64,000 nucleotides of DNA. Origin: Streptomyces viridochromogenes DSM 40736. Lineage in GTDB: Bacteria; Actinomycetota; Actinomycetes; Streptomycetales; Streptomycetaceae. Shown here piece after piece: positions 48,720 to 58,056 of this stretch (its first letter is position 1; each line of letters starts with the position of its first letter). Location of the stretch: the NCBI RefSeq assembly GCF_000158955.1, contig NZ_GG657757.1:2751968-2815967 (forward strand). Direction: 5' to 3'. The translations under genes were made by a program, and so were the position numbers. The notes beneath the pieces are model-generated. The model worked only from the letters and a program-made list of their open reading frames with translations. It searched no databases and was not told the origin of the DNA.

Positions 48720-48989
48720 GCCGCAGAGCCTCGTACCTCAACCATTCTTGAGGTCAAGTCGTGCCCCGCACCACACTCGGGTCACCCGTTCACAGGCGCA
48801 CCCCGCGGATTTCCTCACCCCGCCAGACGAGCGCCTGTGACCTGCCGAAACAGACTCGACGGGCCGCCCTGCCGACCTCTCCTGACACCCATTCACCCCA
48901 ATTCTGACGCCCCATCAGGAAGCGCGGTCGCGCCGCTGCCCGTTACCTCGGAAAGGCAGGTGCACGACCGACAGCTCGAAGGAGCACCG

Positions 48990-49511
48990 ATGCGACGTAC
49001 CGTCCGGCCGCTGACCGGGGCCGCGCTCGCCGTCGCCGCCGCGGCGCTCTCCGTCGCCCCCGCGTACGGCGCGTCGGCCGGCGACCTGGAGGTGTCCCCG
49101 GCCTCGGTCGTGCCGGGCGGACAGGTCACGGTGCGCACGGCGGCCTGCGGCGACGGCGGCGCGGCGACAGGTGACGCCGACGCGGTCGGGGCCGGTTCCC
49201 TCAGCCTGGCGCCGGGCCCGGACGAGCAGGACGCGAGCGGGCGGTTCAGGGTGCCGCCGAGCGCGCAGCCGGGGACGTACGAGATCACCGCGACCTGCAC
49301 CGGGAGCGGCCACCGGGTCACCGGTGACCTGGTGGTCACGCTGACGGCCGGGAGCCGGCAGGTGCAACCGAGAGGGAGTGTGAAGACGGGGGTCGGCGGC
49401 GCCTTGGGCACCGATCCCGTGCAGACCGCGGCCGGTGTGGCGGCCCTGGCCGTCGCCGCCGCGGGCGGTACCTGGCTCCTGCATCGCCGGGCGAGAGGCG
49501 ACGGGATCTGA
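48990..49511 (+). CDS. Secreted, C-terminally anchored protein next to sortase
   Basis: A 173-residue protein with a signal peptide (ALAVAAAALSVAPAYGASA), a beta-rich Ig-like domain with disulfide candidates (TAACGDGG and ATCTGSGH), and a C-terminal hydrophobic helix (GVAALAVAAAGGTWLLHRR) ending in a basic tail. This resembles a sortase substrate, but no LPxTG-type motif stands before the helix; the segment is GSVKTGVGGALGTDP. It is followed after 110 bp by a class F sortase and is probably its partner. ATG 48990 follows AAGGAGCACCG. Confidence 0.75.
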   Translation: MRRTVRPLTGAALAVAAAALSVAPAYGASAGDLEVSPASVVPGGQVTVRTAACGDGGAATGDADAVGAGSLSLAPGPDEQDASGRFRVPPSAQPGTYEITATCTGSGHRVTGDLVVTLTAGSRQVQPRGSVKTGVGGALGTDPVQTAAGVAALAVAAAGGTWLLHRRARGDGI

Positions 49512-49621
49512 CGGACACCCTCCGCTGTCCGTCGCCGGTACCGCATGTCCCTCCCCCTCCGGGTCCGACGCCCCTCGCGGCCCGGAGGGGGTACGGGGCG
49601 AGCATCAGGAAGGGGTCGGTC

Positions 49622-50290
49622 ATGCGCGGGTTCCCCCGACACGGCGCCGGGTTCGGTGATCCGGCCACCGCCGCCATAGCGGCCGTCACGGTGTGCGCAC
49701 TGTGCTCCGGGGCGTGGCTGCTGCGCGACGGCGCCGGGACGCACGCCCCGCCGCAGCCGTCCGCCGCACAGGCCCGCGGCGGTCACGACGGGCAGGACGG
49801 CCGTGCCCGGGAGCGCCCCGCCGCCCCCGCGCTGCCACCGTCGCCGCCCGACCGTGTCCGCATCCCGGCGATCCGGGTGAGCGCCCCCCTGACCGGACTC
49901 GGCCTGACGAAGACCGGCGGTCTCGGCGTACCGCCGGCCGCGCGGAAGAACCTCGCGGGCTGGTACGAGGCCGGCACCACGCCCGGCGAGCGGGGCACCG
50001 CGATCGTCGCCGGCCACGTCGACAACGCCGACGGCCCCGCGGTCTTCTACGACCTCGGCGCCCTGGCCAGGGGCAGCACGATCGAGGTGGACCGGCGGGA
50101 CGGCGGCGTCGCCGTGTTCACCGTGGACGCCGTCGAGGTGTACGCCGCGAAGGACTTCCCCGACGAGAAGGTCTACGGCGCCGCCGACCGCCCCGAGCTG
50201 CGCGTCATCACCTGCGGCGGCGGCTGGTCACGCGGCACCGGGTACCAGGGGAACGTGGTCGTGTTCGCACACCTGACCGACAGCCGCTGA
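49622..50290 (+). CDS. Class F sortase
   Basis: A 222-residue membrane-anchored transpeptidase. An N-terminal helix (AIAAVTVCALCSGAWLL) and a Pro/Ala/Gly-rich stalk (to about 78) precede the sortase barrel: VRIPAIRVSAPLTGLGL, catalytic His in GTAIVAGHVDN (around 132), catalytic Cys in LRVITCGGGW (around 198) and the likely Arg in SRGTGYQGNVVV. This is the usual actinobacterial class F layout. It probably processes the preceding secreted protein. The start is GTG or ATG near 49622. Confidence 0.9.
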   Translation: MRGFPRHGAGFGDPATAAIAAVTVCALCSGAWLLRDGAGTHAPPQPSAAQARGGHDGQDGRARERPAAPALPPSPPDRVRIPAIRVSAPLTGLGLTKTGGLGVPPAARKNLAGWYEAGTTPGERGTAIVAGHVDNADGPAVFYDLGALARGSTIEVDRRDGGVAVFTVDAVEVYAAKDFPDEKVYGAADRPELRVITCGGGWSRGTGYQGNVVVFAHLTDSR

Positions 50291-50380
50291 CTGCGGCCGG
50301 GGCCGTGGCCGGGGCCGGGGCCGTGGCCGGGGCCGGGGCCGCCTCCGTGACCGTGACCGTGGCCGTGGCCGGGAGTTCCT
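50291..50380. repeat. GGCCGGGGCCGT / GTGACC tandem repeats
   Basis: About four units of GGCCGGGGCCGT are followed by short GTGACC/GTGGCC units, filling the gap between the convergent sortase and TauE genes. The GGCC steps can fold on either strand, so this may serve as a bidirectional terminator. Confidence 0.6.
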
Positions 50381-51163
50381 CTAGGCCGCCCACTGCTCGT
50401 ACGCCATGTTCGCCACCAGCGCGAACACCACCGTCAGCAGCACGACGCGGACGAAGCCGCTGCCCTTCTTCAGGGCCGTGTGGGCGCCCAGGGTGCCGCC
50501 CGCGAGGTTGAAGACGGCCATCACGGCGGCCAGTTGCCACAGGACCGCGCCCTGCCAGGCGAAGGTGGCGAGGGCGCCCGCGTTGGTGCAGCAGTTGACG
50601 ATCTTGGCGGTGGCGGAGGCGGTGACGAGGTCGAGGTGGAGGACGGCGGTGAGGGCGAGGACCAGGAAGGTGCCGGTGCCGGGGCCGATGAGGCCGTCGT
50701 AGAAGCCGATGCCGAGGCCCGCGAGGCCGATCGCCGCGAGGATCTGCCTGCGAGTGGCCGGGCCGGTCGCGGGGGCCGTGCCGAAGGCCGGGCGCAGGAT
50801 CACGAAGGCCGCGACCCCGAGCAGCACCACCATGATCACCGGCTTGAGGACCTCGGTGCTCATCCCGGCCGCGAGGAAGGCCCCGGCGGAGGATCCGGCG
50901 AGCGCGGCCAGGCCGATGCGGACGGCGGTGCGGACATCCACCGGCGCCTTGCGGGCGTAAGTCACCGCCGCGCCCGTGGTGCCGACGATGGCGACCGCCT
51001 TGTTGGTGCCGAGGGCGTGCGCGGCGGGCGTCCCGGACGGCAGTCCGAGCAGCAGCACCGGCAGCAGGAGCAGCCCGCCGCCACCGACCACGGCGTCGAT
51101 CCACCCGGCGGCGAGCGCCGCGAGGCAGAGCAGGGCGATCATGGTCAGTGATATGTCGGGCAT
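50381..51163 (-). CDS. TauE/SafE family anion exporter
   Basis: A 260-residue integral membrane protein with about eight helices. The family signature repeats are AALAAGWIDAVVGGGGLLLLP at the N-terminus and GLAGLGIGFYDGLIGPGTGTF in the middle. Members export sulfite, sulfoacetate or related anions. The ATG at 51163 gives the canonical N-terminus (MPDISLTMIALLC); the longer frame adds a basic non-membrane leader. It is divergent from the nitrite reductase operon. Confidence 0.87.
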   Translation of the reverse strand: MPDISLTMIALLCLAALAAGWIDAVVGGGGLLLLPVLLLGLPSGTPAAHALGTNKAVAIVGTTGAAVTYARKAPVDVRTAVRIGLAALAGSSAGAFLAAGMSTEVLKPVIMVVLLGVAAFVILRPAFGTAPATGPATRRQILAAIGLAGLGIGFYDGLIGPGTGTFLVLALTAVLHLDLVTASATAKIVNCCTNAGALATFAWQGAVLWQLAAVMAVFNLAGGTLGAHTALKKGSGFVRVVLLTVVFALVANMAYEQWAA

Positions 51164-51264
51164 GATCGAGACCCTATGCGAGGCCCGTGCAGTGCCCCTC
51201 ACAGCCCGCTGTCACCGCACCTCGGGAACCCTCACACCCGGCCCCCGCCCCCGCTGAGGGCAGC

Positions 51265-51302
51265 GTTCCCCGTGGGAAACAGACGTGATGCTGCCGGGTA
51301 AC
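51265..51302 (+). promoter_or_regulatory. Candidate GlnR box upstream of the nirBD operon
   Basis: GTTCC-n6-GAAAC-n6-GATGC-n6-GTAAC with 11-bp phasing resembles the GlnR tandem consensus gTnAC-n6-GaAAC. It ends 23 bp before the ATG at 51326. GlnR control of nirB is established in Streptomyces coelicolor. The first pair fits best; the second pair is weak. Confidence 0.45.
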
Positions 51303-51325
51303 ACCGGCACCGCACGCTCAAGGGC

Positions 51326-52543
51326 ATGACCTCGAATGAGCGTGTGGTGGTGATCGGCACCGGCCTCGCGGGCGTACGGCTCGCCCGGCGGCTCGGTGAG
51401 CTCGGCACGCCCGCGTCGCTGATCGGCGAGGAGGAGCACCGGCCGTACAACCGGGTGCTGCTCGCCGAGGTGCTGGCCGGACGGTACGGCCCCGAGGTGG
51501 TCGCCCTGCCGGCGCCCGCGGAGCTGCGGCGCGGGCGGGTCACCGGCATCGACCGCGACGGGCGGACCGTCACCTGCGCCGACGGCACGGTGATCGCATA
51601 CGACCGGCTCGTCCTGGCCACCGGATCCAACCCCGTTCTGCCGCCCCTGCGCGGACTGTTCACCCCCGACCACGTCCTGCCCGAGGGCGTCCACGCCTTC
51701 CGGACCATGGACGACTGCCTCGGCCTGTCCAAGGCGGTCCGGCCGGGTGCGCGGGCGGTCGTCATCGGCGGCGGGCTCCTCGGGGTCTCCGCGGCCCGCG
51801 CTCTCGCGCTGCGCGGAGCCCAGGTCGTCCTCGCCCAGCAGTCCGAACGGCTGATGGAGCGCCAGCTCGACCCGGCGGCCTCGAAGCTCGTCAAGCGGCA
51901 TCTGACCGACCTCGGCGTCGAGGTGCACACCGAGTGCCGCGTACGGGACGTGCGCTGCGTCGGCGGCGCCGTCCGCTTGGTGGAGATGGCCGACGGATAC
52001 GCGCTCGACGCGGACCTGGTCGTCGTCGCCTGTGGCGTGCGCCCCCGGGTGGGTCTCGCCCAGGCCGCCGGCCTCGACGTCCGCAAGGGCGTCGTCGTCG
52101 ACGACGAGCTGCGCACCTCCGACCCGTACATCCACGCGATCGGCGACTGCGCCCAGCACGACGGCGTCGTGTACGGCCTCGCCGCTCCCGCGCTCGAACA
52201 GGCCGACGCGCTGGCCGAGTTGCTCGCCGGTGACGTCAACACCCGCTACACCGGCACCCGCTCGCTGACCCGGCTCACCCTGAACGGGCACGAGGGCCCC
52301 TTCGACCTCGCCGCGTTCGGCGAGACCGAGGCGCTCCCGGGCGACGACGTCGTCCAGCTCGCCGACGCCACCCGCGGCACCTACCGCAAGGTCGTCGTCC
52401 GCGACGACCGGCTGGTCGGCGGGGTCCTCATCGGCGAACTCGGCACCGTCGGCGCGCTCGCCCGCGCCTGGGAGGGAGCAGAGCCGCTCCCCTCCGACGG
52501 CGGCCCGCTGCTCCACCTGCTCACCAACGATGGAGGCTCCTGA
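51326..52543 (+). CDS. FAD-dependent oxidoreductase of the nitrite/nitrate reductase group
   Basis: A 405-residue pyridine nucleotide-disulfide-type flavoprotein. FAD site RVVVIGTGLAGVRLARRL (around 6), NAD(P)H site AVVIGGGLLGVSAARALALR (around 145) and second FAD motif YIHAIGDCAQHDG (around 270). It is similar in layout to the N-terminal half of NirB. It overlaps nirB by one base, so it is co-translated with it and probably supplies electrons to nitrate or nitrite reductase. ATG 51326. Confidence 0.87.
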   Translation: MTSNERVVVIGTGLAGVRLARRLGELGTPASLIGEEEHRPYNRVLLAEVLAGRYGPEVVALPAPAELRRGRVTGIDRDGRTVTCADGTVIAYDRLVLATGSNPVLPPLRGLFTPDHVLPEGVHAFRTMDDCLGLSKAVRPGARAVVIGGGLLGVSAARALALRGAQVVLAQQSERLMERQLDPAASKLVKRHLTDLGVEVHTECRVRDVRCVGGAVRLVEMADGYALDADLVVVACGVRPRVGLAQAAGLDVRKGVVVDDELRTSDPYIHAIGDCAQHDGVVYGLAAPALEQADALAELLAGDVNTRYTGTRSLTRLTLNGHEGPFDLAAFGETEALPGDDVVQLADATRGTYRKVVVRDDRLVGGVLIGELGTVGALARAWEGAEPLPSDGGPLLHLLTNDGGS

Positions 52544-55149
52544 TGACGGCCACCCTGGGGGCCACCCCCACGATCGTGCTCGTCGGCCACGGCATGGTCG
52601 GCCAGCGCTTCCTCGAAGCGCTCGCCGAGCGCGGCCTGACCGCCACGCACCGCGTGGTCGTGCTCTGCGAGGAGCCGCGTCCGGCCTACGACCGCGTCGC
52701 CCTCACGTCGTACTTCTCGGGCAAGACGCCGGACGACCTGTCCATGACGGACATGGAGTTCATCAAGGACCACGGCATCGAGCTGTACGTGGGCGACCCG
52801 GCGGTCTCCGTCGACCGCGAGGCGAAGAAGGTCACCGCCCGGTCCGGTGAGGTCTTCGAGTACGACACGCTCGTCCTCGCCACCGGCTCGTACCCGTTCG
52901 TGCCGCCCGTCCCGAACAAGGACGCCGAGGGCTGTTTCGTCTACCGCACGATCGAGGACCTGCTCGCGATCGAGGAGTACGCGAAGACCAGGGCCACCAC
53001 GGGTGCCGTGGTGGGCGGCGGTCTGCTGGGCCTGGAGGCCGCGGGCGCGCTGAAGGGCCTGGGCGTCGAGTCCCACATCGTGGAGTTCGCGCCCCGGCTG
53101 ATGCCCGTGCAGGTGGACGACGGCGGTGGCGCCGCCCTGCTGCGCACCATCGAGGAGATGGGCCTGAGCGTCCACACGGGCGTGGGCACGCAGGAGATCG
53201 TGGTCGGCGAGGACGGCGCCGTGACCGGCATGAAGCTGTCCGACGGCTCCGAACTCGCCGCCGACATGGTGGTGTTCAGCGCCGGTGTCCGGCCCCGCGA
53301 CCAGCTCGCCCGGGACTGCGGTCTGACGGTCGGTGAGCGCGGCGGCATCACCGTCGACGAGCAGTGCCGTACGGTCGCCGACCCGCACGTGTTCGCGATC
53401 GGCGAGTGCGCGCTCGCCGCCGACGGACGGGTCTACGGCCTGGTGGCCCCGGGCTACGAGCAGGCGGAGACGGCGGCGGCGACGATCGCCTCCGACGAGG
53501 CGTCCTTCACCGGCGCCGACCTGTCCACCAAGCTGAAGCTGCTCGGCGTGGACGTGGCGTCCTTCGGCGACGCGCACGGCACCGCCGAGGACTGCCTGGA
53601 CGTCGTCTACTCCGACTCCCGCGCGGGCCTGTACAAGAAGCTGGTCATCGGCCGCGACGGGACGCTGCTCGGCGGCATCCTGGTCGGCGACGCGGACGCC
53701 TACGGCACGCTGAAGGCCTTCACCGGCTCGGTCCCGCCGGTCTCGCCCGAGTCGCTCGTGCTGCCGGCCGGGGCCGGGGAGTCCGTCCAGCTCGGCCCGT
53801 CGGCGCTGCCGGACGACGCGATCGTCTGCTCCTGCCACAACGTCTCCAAGGGCACCATCCGCGGCGCGGTCACCGACCACCAGTGCACGACCGTGCCCGA
53901 GGTGAAGAAGTGCACCAAGGCCGGCACCGGCTGCGGCTCCTGCGTCAAGGTCCTCGGCCAGCTCGTCAACGCCGAGCTGGAGGCCGGCGGCATCGAGGTC
54001 GACAAGGGCCTGTGCGGCTGCTTCGCGCAGACCCGCGAGGAGCTCTACGAGATCGTCCTCGCCCTGCGCGTCAACAGCTACCAGGAACTGCTGGACCGGC
54101 ACGGCCGCGAGGAGGCCCGGGGCGGGGACGGCTGCGAGGTCTGCAAGCCGGCCGTCGGCTCGATCATCGCCTCCCTCGCCCCGGCGATCGGCGCGAGCGG
54201 CTACGTCCTGGACGGGGAGCAGGCGGCCCTTCAGGACACCAACGACCACTTCCTGGCGAACCTCCAGAAGAACGGCTCGTACTCGGTCGTACCCCGCATC
54301 CCCGGCGGCGAGATCGCCCCGGAGAAGCTGATCGTGATCGGCGAGATCGCCCGCGACTTCGGCCTCTACACGAAGATCACCGGCGGTCAGCGGATCGACA
54401 TGTTCGGCGCCCGCGTCGAGCAGCTGCCCGTGATCTGGGCCCGGCTGGTCGACGCCGGCTTCGAGTCCGGCCACGCCTACGGCAAGTCGCTGCGCACGGT
54501 GAAGTCCTGCGTCGGGCAGACCTGGTGCCGCTACGGCGTCCAGGACTCGGTCCGCATGGCGATCGACCTGGAGCTGCGCTACCGGGGACTCAGGTCGCCG
54601 CACAAGCTCAAGTCGGCGGTCTCGGGCTGCCAGCGCGAGTGCGCGGAGGCACAGTCGAAGGACTTCGGCGTGATCGCCACCGCCAACGGCTGGAACCTGT
54701 ACGTGGGCGGCAACGGCGGCGCGACCCCGCGTCACGCGGACCTGCTCGCCCAGGACCTGTCCGACGCCGAACTGGTCCGGCTGATCGACCGGTTCCTGAT
54801 GTTCTACATCCGCACGGCCGACCGCCTGGAGCGCACCTCGACCTGGCTGGAGCGGATCCCGGGTGGCCTCGACCACGTGCGGGACGTCGTCGTCCACGAC
54901 TCGCTCGGCATCTGCGACGAGCTGGAGAAGCTGATGCGGGACCACGTCGCGCACTACCGCGACGAGTGGGCCGAGACCATCAACGACCCCGAGAAGCTCG
55001 CCCGGTTCGTGTCCTTCGTCAACGCCCCGGACACCCCGGACCCGGTCGTCGCCTTCGTGCCCGAGCGCGACCAGATGAAGCCCGACCTGCCGCTGCTGTC
55101 CATCGGTATGCGACCCGCCGACGTTCTGGAAGGAAGCACCCAGCGATGA
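52543..55149 (+). CDS. nirB: Nitrite reductase (NADH) large subunit
   Basis: An 868-residue siroheme enzyme reducing nitrite to ammonium in the cytoplasm. Domain order: FAD/NAD reductase (TIVLVGHGMVGQRF; AVVGGGLLGLEAAGAL; HVFAIGECALA), BFD-like 2Fe-2S domain (CSCHNVSKG, then CTKAGTGCGSC, around 428-465), and C-terminal siroheme/4Fe-4S domain (SCVGQTWCRYG around 655 and SGCQRECAEAQ around 697). All cysteine ligands are present. It overlaps nirD by four bases. It needs siroheme from the chelatase pathway at 32 kb. Confidence 0.96.
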   Translation: MTATLGATPTIVLVGHGMVGQRFLEALAERGLTATHRVVVLCEEPRPAYDRVALTSYFSGKTPDDLSMTDMEFIKDHGIELYVGDPAVSVDREAKKVTARSGEVFEYDTLVLATGSYPFVPPVPNKDAEGCFVYRTIEDLLAIEEYAKTRATTGAVVGGGLLGLEAAGALKGLGVESHIVEFAPRLMPVQVDDGGGAALLRTIEEMGLSVHTGVGTQEIVVGEDGAVTGMKLSDGSELAADMVVFSAGVRPRDQLARDCGLTVGERGGITVDEQCRTVADPHVFAIGECALAADGRVYGLVAPGYEQAETAAATIASDEASFTGADLSTKLKLLGVDVASFGDAHGTAEDCLDVVYSDSRAGLYKKLVIGRDGTLLGGILVGDADAYGTLKAFTGSVPPVSPESLVLPAGAGESVQLGPSALPDDAIVCSCHNVSKGTIRGAVTDHQCTTVPEVKKCTKAGTGCGSCVKVLGQLVNAELEAGGIEVDKGLCGCFAQTREELYEIVLALRVNSYQELLDRHGREEARGGDGCEVCKPAVGSIIASLAPAIGASGYVLDGEQAALQDTNDHFLANLQKNGSYSVVPRIPGGEIAPEKLIVIGEIARDFGLYTKITGGQRIDMFGARVEQLPVIWARLVDAGFESGHAYGKSLRTVKSCVGQTWCRYGVQDSVRMAIDLELRYRGLRSPHKLKSAVSGCQRECAEAQSKDFGVIATANGWNLYVGGNGGATPRHADLLAQDLSDAELVRLIDRFLMFYIRTADRLERTSTWLERIPGGLDHVRDVVVHDSLGICDELEKLMRDHVAHYRDEWAETINDPEKLARFVSFVNAPDTPDPVVAFVPERDQMKPDLPLLSIGMRPADVLEGSTQR

Positions 55150-55496
55150 CCCTGGCACCCGAGACCACCGAGCTGAAGATCGAACTCGCCCTGGACGGGG
55201 ACTGGTTCACGGTCTGCGACCTGAGCACGCTGCTCCCGGGCCGCGGGGTGGCGGCACTGCTGCCGGACGGCCACCAGGCCGCGATCTTCCGCGACCGATC
55301 CGGCGAACTGTTCGCCATCGACAACCGCGACCCCTTCACCGGCGCGGCTGTCCTCTCCCGCGGCCTCACCGGCACCCACCGGGGCCGCCCGTTCGTCGCC
55401 TCGCCGCTGCTCAAGCAGCGCTTCGACCTGGCGTCCGGGCAGTGCCTGGACGACGAGGAGGTACGTGTGACGGCGTACCAGGTGCGCACCGCGTAG
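55146..55496 (+). CDS. nirD: Nitrite reductase small subunit
   Basis: A 116-residue Rieske-fold small subunit that partners NirB. The typical segment is WFTVCDLSTLLPGRGVAALL, then IDNRDPFTGAAVLSRGL and KQRFDLASGQCLDDEE. As in other NirD proteins the Rieske cluster ligands (CxH) are absent, so it is structural. ATGA overlap with nirB shows translational coupling and fixes the start. Confidence 0.94.
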   Translation: MTLAPETTELKIELALDGDWFTVCDLSTLLPGRGVAALLPDGHQAAIFRDRSGELFAIDNRDPFTGAAVLSRGLTGTHRGRPFVASPLLKQRFDLASGQCLDDEEVRVTAYQVRTA

Positions 55497-55573
55497 GAGG
55501 GCCGGGCCGAGACACCCCGGAGACGACGTTCGGCGCGGTGGCCGTGCCCCTGTGAGCGTCACGCCTGTGAGCG

Positions 55574-56500
55574 TCACGCTTTGAGGGCGCCGTACGTCAC
55601 CCCGGTGAGCTCCTCCGACGCGGCCCACAGCCGTTCCCCGGCCGCGTCACTGAGGGTCCAGGGCGCCCGCCAGGACGGTGCGGGCACCCCGCGCCACATC
55701 GCGAAGGACGGGCCGGTGAAGGAGTCGGGCCGTACGCCGGGGTCCGTCGCGGCGTACAGGACCGGCAGGGCGCCCGCCTCGGCCGACTGCGCGAAGACCC
55801 GGTTGCCGATCGACATGAACCGCTCGGCGGCCCGGCGGCCCTCCGCGCGCGGCCCGGCCGTCTGGAGGTTGGTCGCGGCGTACCCGGGGTGCGCCGCGGC
55901 CGCCACCAGGCTGCTGCCGTGTGCGGCCGCCCTGCGCGCCAGCTCGTGGACGAACAGCAGGTTCGCCGTCTTGGAGCGGGCGTAGGCGATCCAGCGCCGG
56001 TAGCGCCGCTCACCGTTGAGGTCGCGCATGTCGATGTTGGCCAGCGCGTGCGCCGGGCTGGAGACGGCCACGACCCGCGCTCCCGGTGCCGCGAGCAGTG
56101 CGGGCAGCAGCAGGCCGGTGAGCGCGAAGTGCCCCAGGTGGTTGGTCCCGAACTGGGTCTCGAAGCCGTCCGCCGTACGGCCGTACGGCAGCGCCATCAC
56201 CCCGGCGTTGTCGACGAGCACGTCCAGCCGCTCGTACGGGAATCCGGCCGCGAAGTCGCGCACGGAGGCCAGGTCCCCGAGGTCGAGCCGCCCCAGCTCG
56301 AGCCGGGCCTGCGGCAGCTCCGCCCGGAGCCGGTCCACGGGCGCGTTCCCACGGGCCTCGCTCCGGCACGCGAGCACCACCCGCGCCCCCTTGCGCGCCA
56401 GCTCCCGCGCCGTGACGAACCCGAGCCCGCTGTTCGCGCCGGTGACGACGGCGACGCGGCCGCTCTGGTCCGGGATGTCCTGCGTGGTCCAGCCCGGCAT
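55574..56500 (-). CDS. Short-chain dehydrogenase/reductase
   Basis: A 308-residue SDR of the long retinol-dehydrogenase-like subgroup. Cofactor loop VTGANSGLGFVTARELARKG (around 20), DVLVDNAGVMALP (NAG motif, around 93), catalytic Ser in VVAVSSPAHAL and YxxxK in WIAYARSKTANLLF (around 170). Arg after the second strand (LACRSEARG) favours NADP. The substrate is unknown. It has no operon partner. Confidence 0.9.
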   Translation of the reverse strand: MPGWTTQDIPDQSGRVAVVTGANSGLGFVTARELARKGARVVLACRSEARGNAPVDRLRAELPQARLELGRLDLGDLASVRDFAAGFPYERLDVLVDNAGVMALPYGRTADGFETQFGTNHLGHFALTGLLLPALLAAPGARVVAVSSPAHALANIDMRDLNGERRYRRWIAYARSKTANLLFVHELARRAAAHGSSLVAAAAHPGYAATNLQTAGPRAEGRRAAERFMSIGNRVFAQSAEAGALPVLYAATDPGVRPDSFTGPSFAMWRGVPAPSWRAPWTLSDAAGERLWAASEELTGVTYGALKA

Positions 56501-56534
56501 GACGGCCTCCCTCCACGGTGTGATGACGACCAGC

Positions 56535-57824
56535 CTACGAGGACCCGCCGGGCGACGGCGTGGCCCCGGCGGCCCGGGCGCAGTGCGGCCAGTCGCCGAA
56601 GTCCCGCTCCCTGCTCCACAGTTTCCTCGCCGCCTGGATGTTCCACTCCGGGTCCAGGGCCTGGCGCGGGGTGCCTTTGAGGTCGCGCAGCCGGGCGTCG
56701 GAGATCTGGAACAGGCCCCAGTTCCGGGTGCCGTTGGTGTTGGGCAGGATGTGCAGCGGATCGAGGAAGGACTGGCAGTCGGCGATCGCCACCGCCTTGT
56801 CCGGCGCCTCGGGGAACACCTCGCGGACCCGCTGCCGCACCTTCTCCTGTGGCCACACGGTCATCCGCACCCGTGAGGTGTACAGCGCCTTCTTGGTGGG
56901 CTCCTCGACGACCCCGTTGGGCTGGAGCCCCGCGAGCACCTGGAAGGCGGTGACCCGGCGCAGGGTCTGCGGCCCGAAGTCCCCGTCGACGTCGATGTCC
57001 GCGCCCTTGGTGTGCAGGAGCCGCTGGACCTCCTTCACGCACGCGTCGTGCTCGCCCATGGCGATGGTGGTCGGGCAGCCGGCCGAGAACAGGGTGCGGC
57101 TGTCCCCGGTGCCGTGTCCCCCGCCGCCGTCGCTGTTCGACGACGCCCGGCCGTTCGACAGCGTCCAGGTGGCGACACCGAGGGTGGCGAGGAGCACGGC
57201 GGCGACGACGGTGGCGCGGAGCCGGCGTCGGTGCGACCGGGCGTCGGGCCGGGCATCGGGCAGGTCGGTCGCGGTGGTGCCCTCCGGCTCGGTGGGCCGG
57301 TCGGTCGCGGTGGTGCCGTTCGGCTCCGTCTGCCGGTCGGTCGCGGCGGTGCCGTTCGGCTCCGTCTGCCGGTCGGTCGCGGCGGTGGCAGCAGGCTCCG
57401 CGGGCCGGTCGGGTGCCGGGCCGGCGCCCGCTCCCCCGGCCCCGGGGTCCCTCTCCTCGGCTTCCGGCTCCGTCTCCGCCGTCTCCGTCCTCGCCGCCGT
57501 CTCCGCCGTCTCCGTCCTCGCCGCCGTCTCCGCCGTCCCCGCCGTCCCCGCCGTCTCCTCTCCCGCTCCGGCCGCCTTCGCCGCGTCCGCCAGGGCCCAC
57601 AGCCGGTGCAGGGTGCGCCGTTCCTCCGGGGTCGCCCCGCACACCGTGGCGAGCCGGTGGACACTGCCGTAGTCCTGCGGCACCGAGGTGCCACGGCAGT
57701 AGCGGTGCAACGTCGAGCCGGCCAGTCCGGACTTCCTGGCGAGGGCCTCGTAGCTCAGACCGGACCGGATCTTCAGCGAACGCAACAGTGCGGCGAACCG
57801 TTCCGTTTCCGGGCACTCAGGCAT
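56535..57824 (-). CDS. Membrane HTH protein with peptidoglycan-binding and lysozyme-like domains
   Basis: A 429-residue protein. An XRE-type HTH (ALLRSLKIRSGLSYEALARK, then SGLAGSTLHRYCRG; residues 10-60) is followed by a low-complexity linker of ETAETAAR and ATDRQTEPNGT repeats (85-190). Next come one membrane helix (TVVAAVLLATLGVATWTL), a peptidoglycan-binding domain (VKEVQRLLHTKGADIDVDG) and a C-terminal lysozyme-like region (WGLFQISDARL, then EWNIQAARKLWSRERDF). The order implies a cytoplasmic HTH and a wall-facing exterior. The RBS GGGGGGAACCCG fixes ATG 57824. Confidence 0.85.
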   Translation of the reverse strand: MPECPETERFAALLRSLKIRSGLSYEALARKSGLAGSTLHRYCRGTSVPQDYGSVHRLATVCGATPEERRTLHRLWALADAAKAAGAGEETAGTAGTAETAARTETAETAARTETAETEPEAEERDPGAGGAGAGPAPDRPAEPAATAATDRQTEPNGTAATDRQTEPNGTTATDRPTEPEGTTATDLPDARPDARSHRRRLRATVVAAVLLATLGVATWTLSNGRASSNSDGGGGHGTGDSRTLFSAGCPTTIAMGEHDACVKEVQRLLHTKGADIDVDGDFGPQTLRRVTAFQVLAGLQPNGVVEEPTKKALYTSRVRMTVWPQEKVRQRVREVFPEAPDKAVAIADCQSFLDPLHILPNTNGTRNWGLFQISDARLRDLKGTPRQALDPEWNIQAARKLWSRERDFGDWPHCARAAGATPSPGGSS

Positions 57825-58056
57825 CGGGTTCCCCCCTCGGATACCCCACAGGGCGCTGGTCGGGCGCCTCGAAGCGTCACTGTGCCACCAAAGGCGTCCC
57901 GTGGCCGTCCCAACGGTCGTGGAACGCGCCAGTTGGGCCGCGTCCCGGCATCCCGGCATCCCAGCGGGCCCCGCTCTCCTTGCCCGTCCCGGTCGTGCCT
58001 TGCCAGCGTCGGGCCGTCCGAACCACCGGGTCACGACCTTCGAGGAGACCAGGCTC

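Noticed and set aside
52381..55158. Minus-strand open frame of 925 codons over nirB
   Set aside because: Antisense shadow of nirB, whose cofactor motifs are all in the plus frame.
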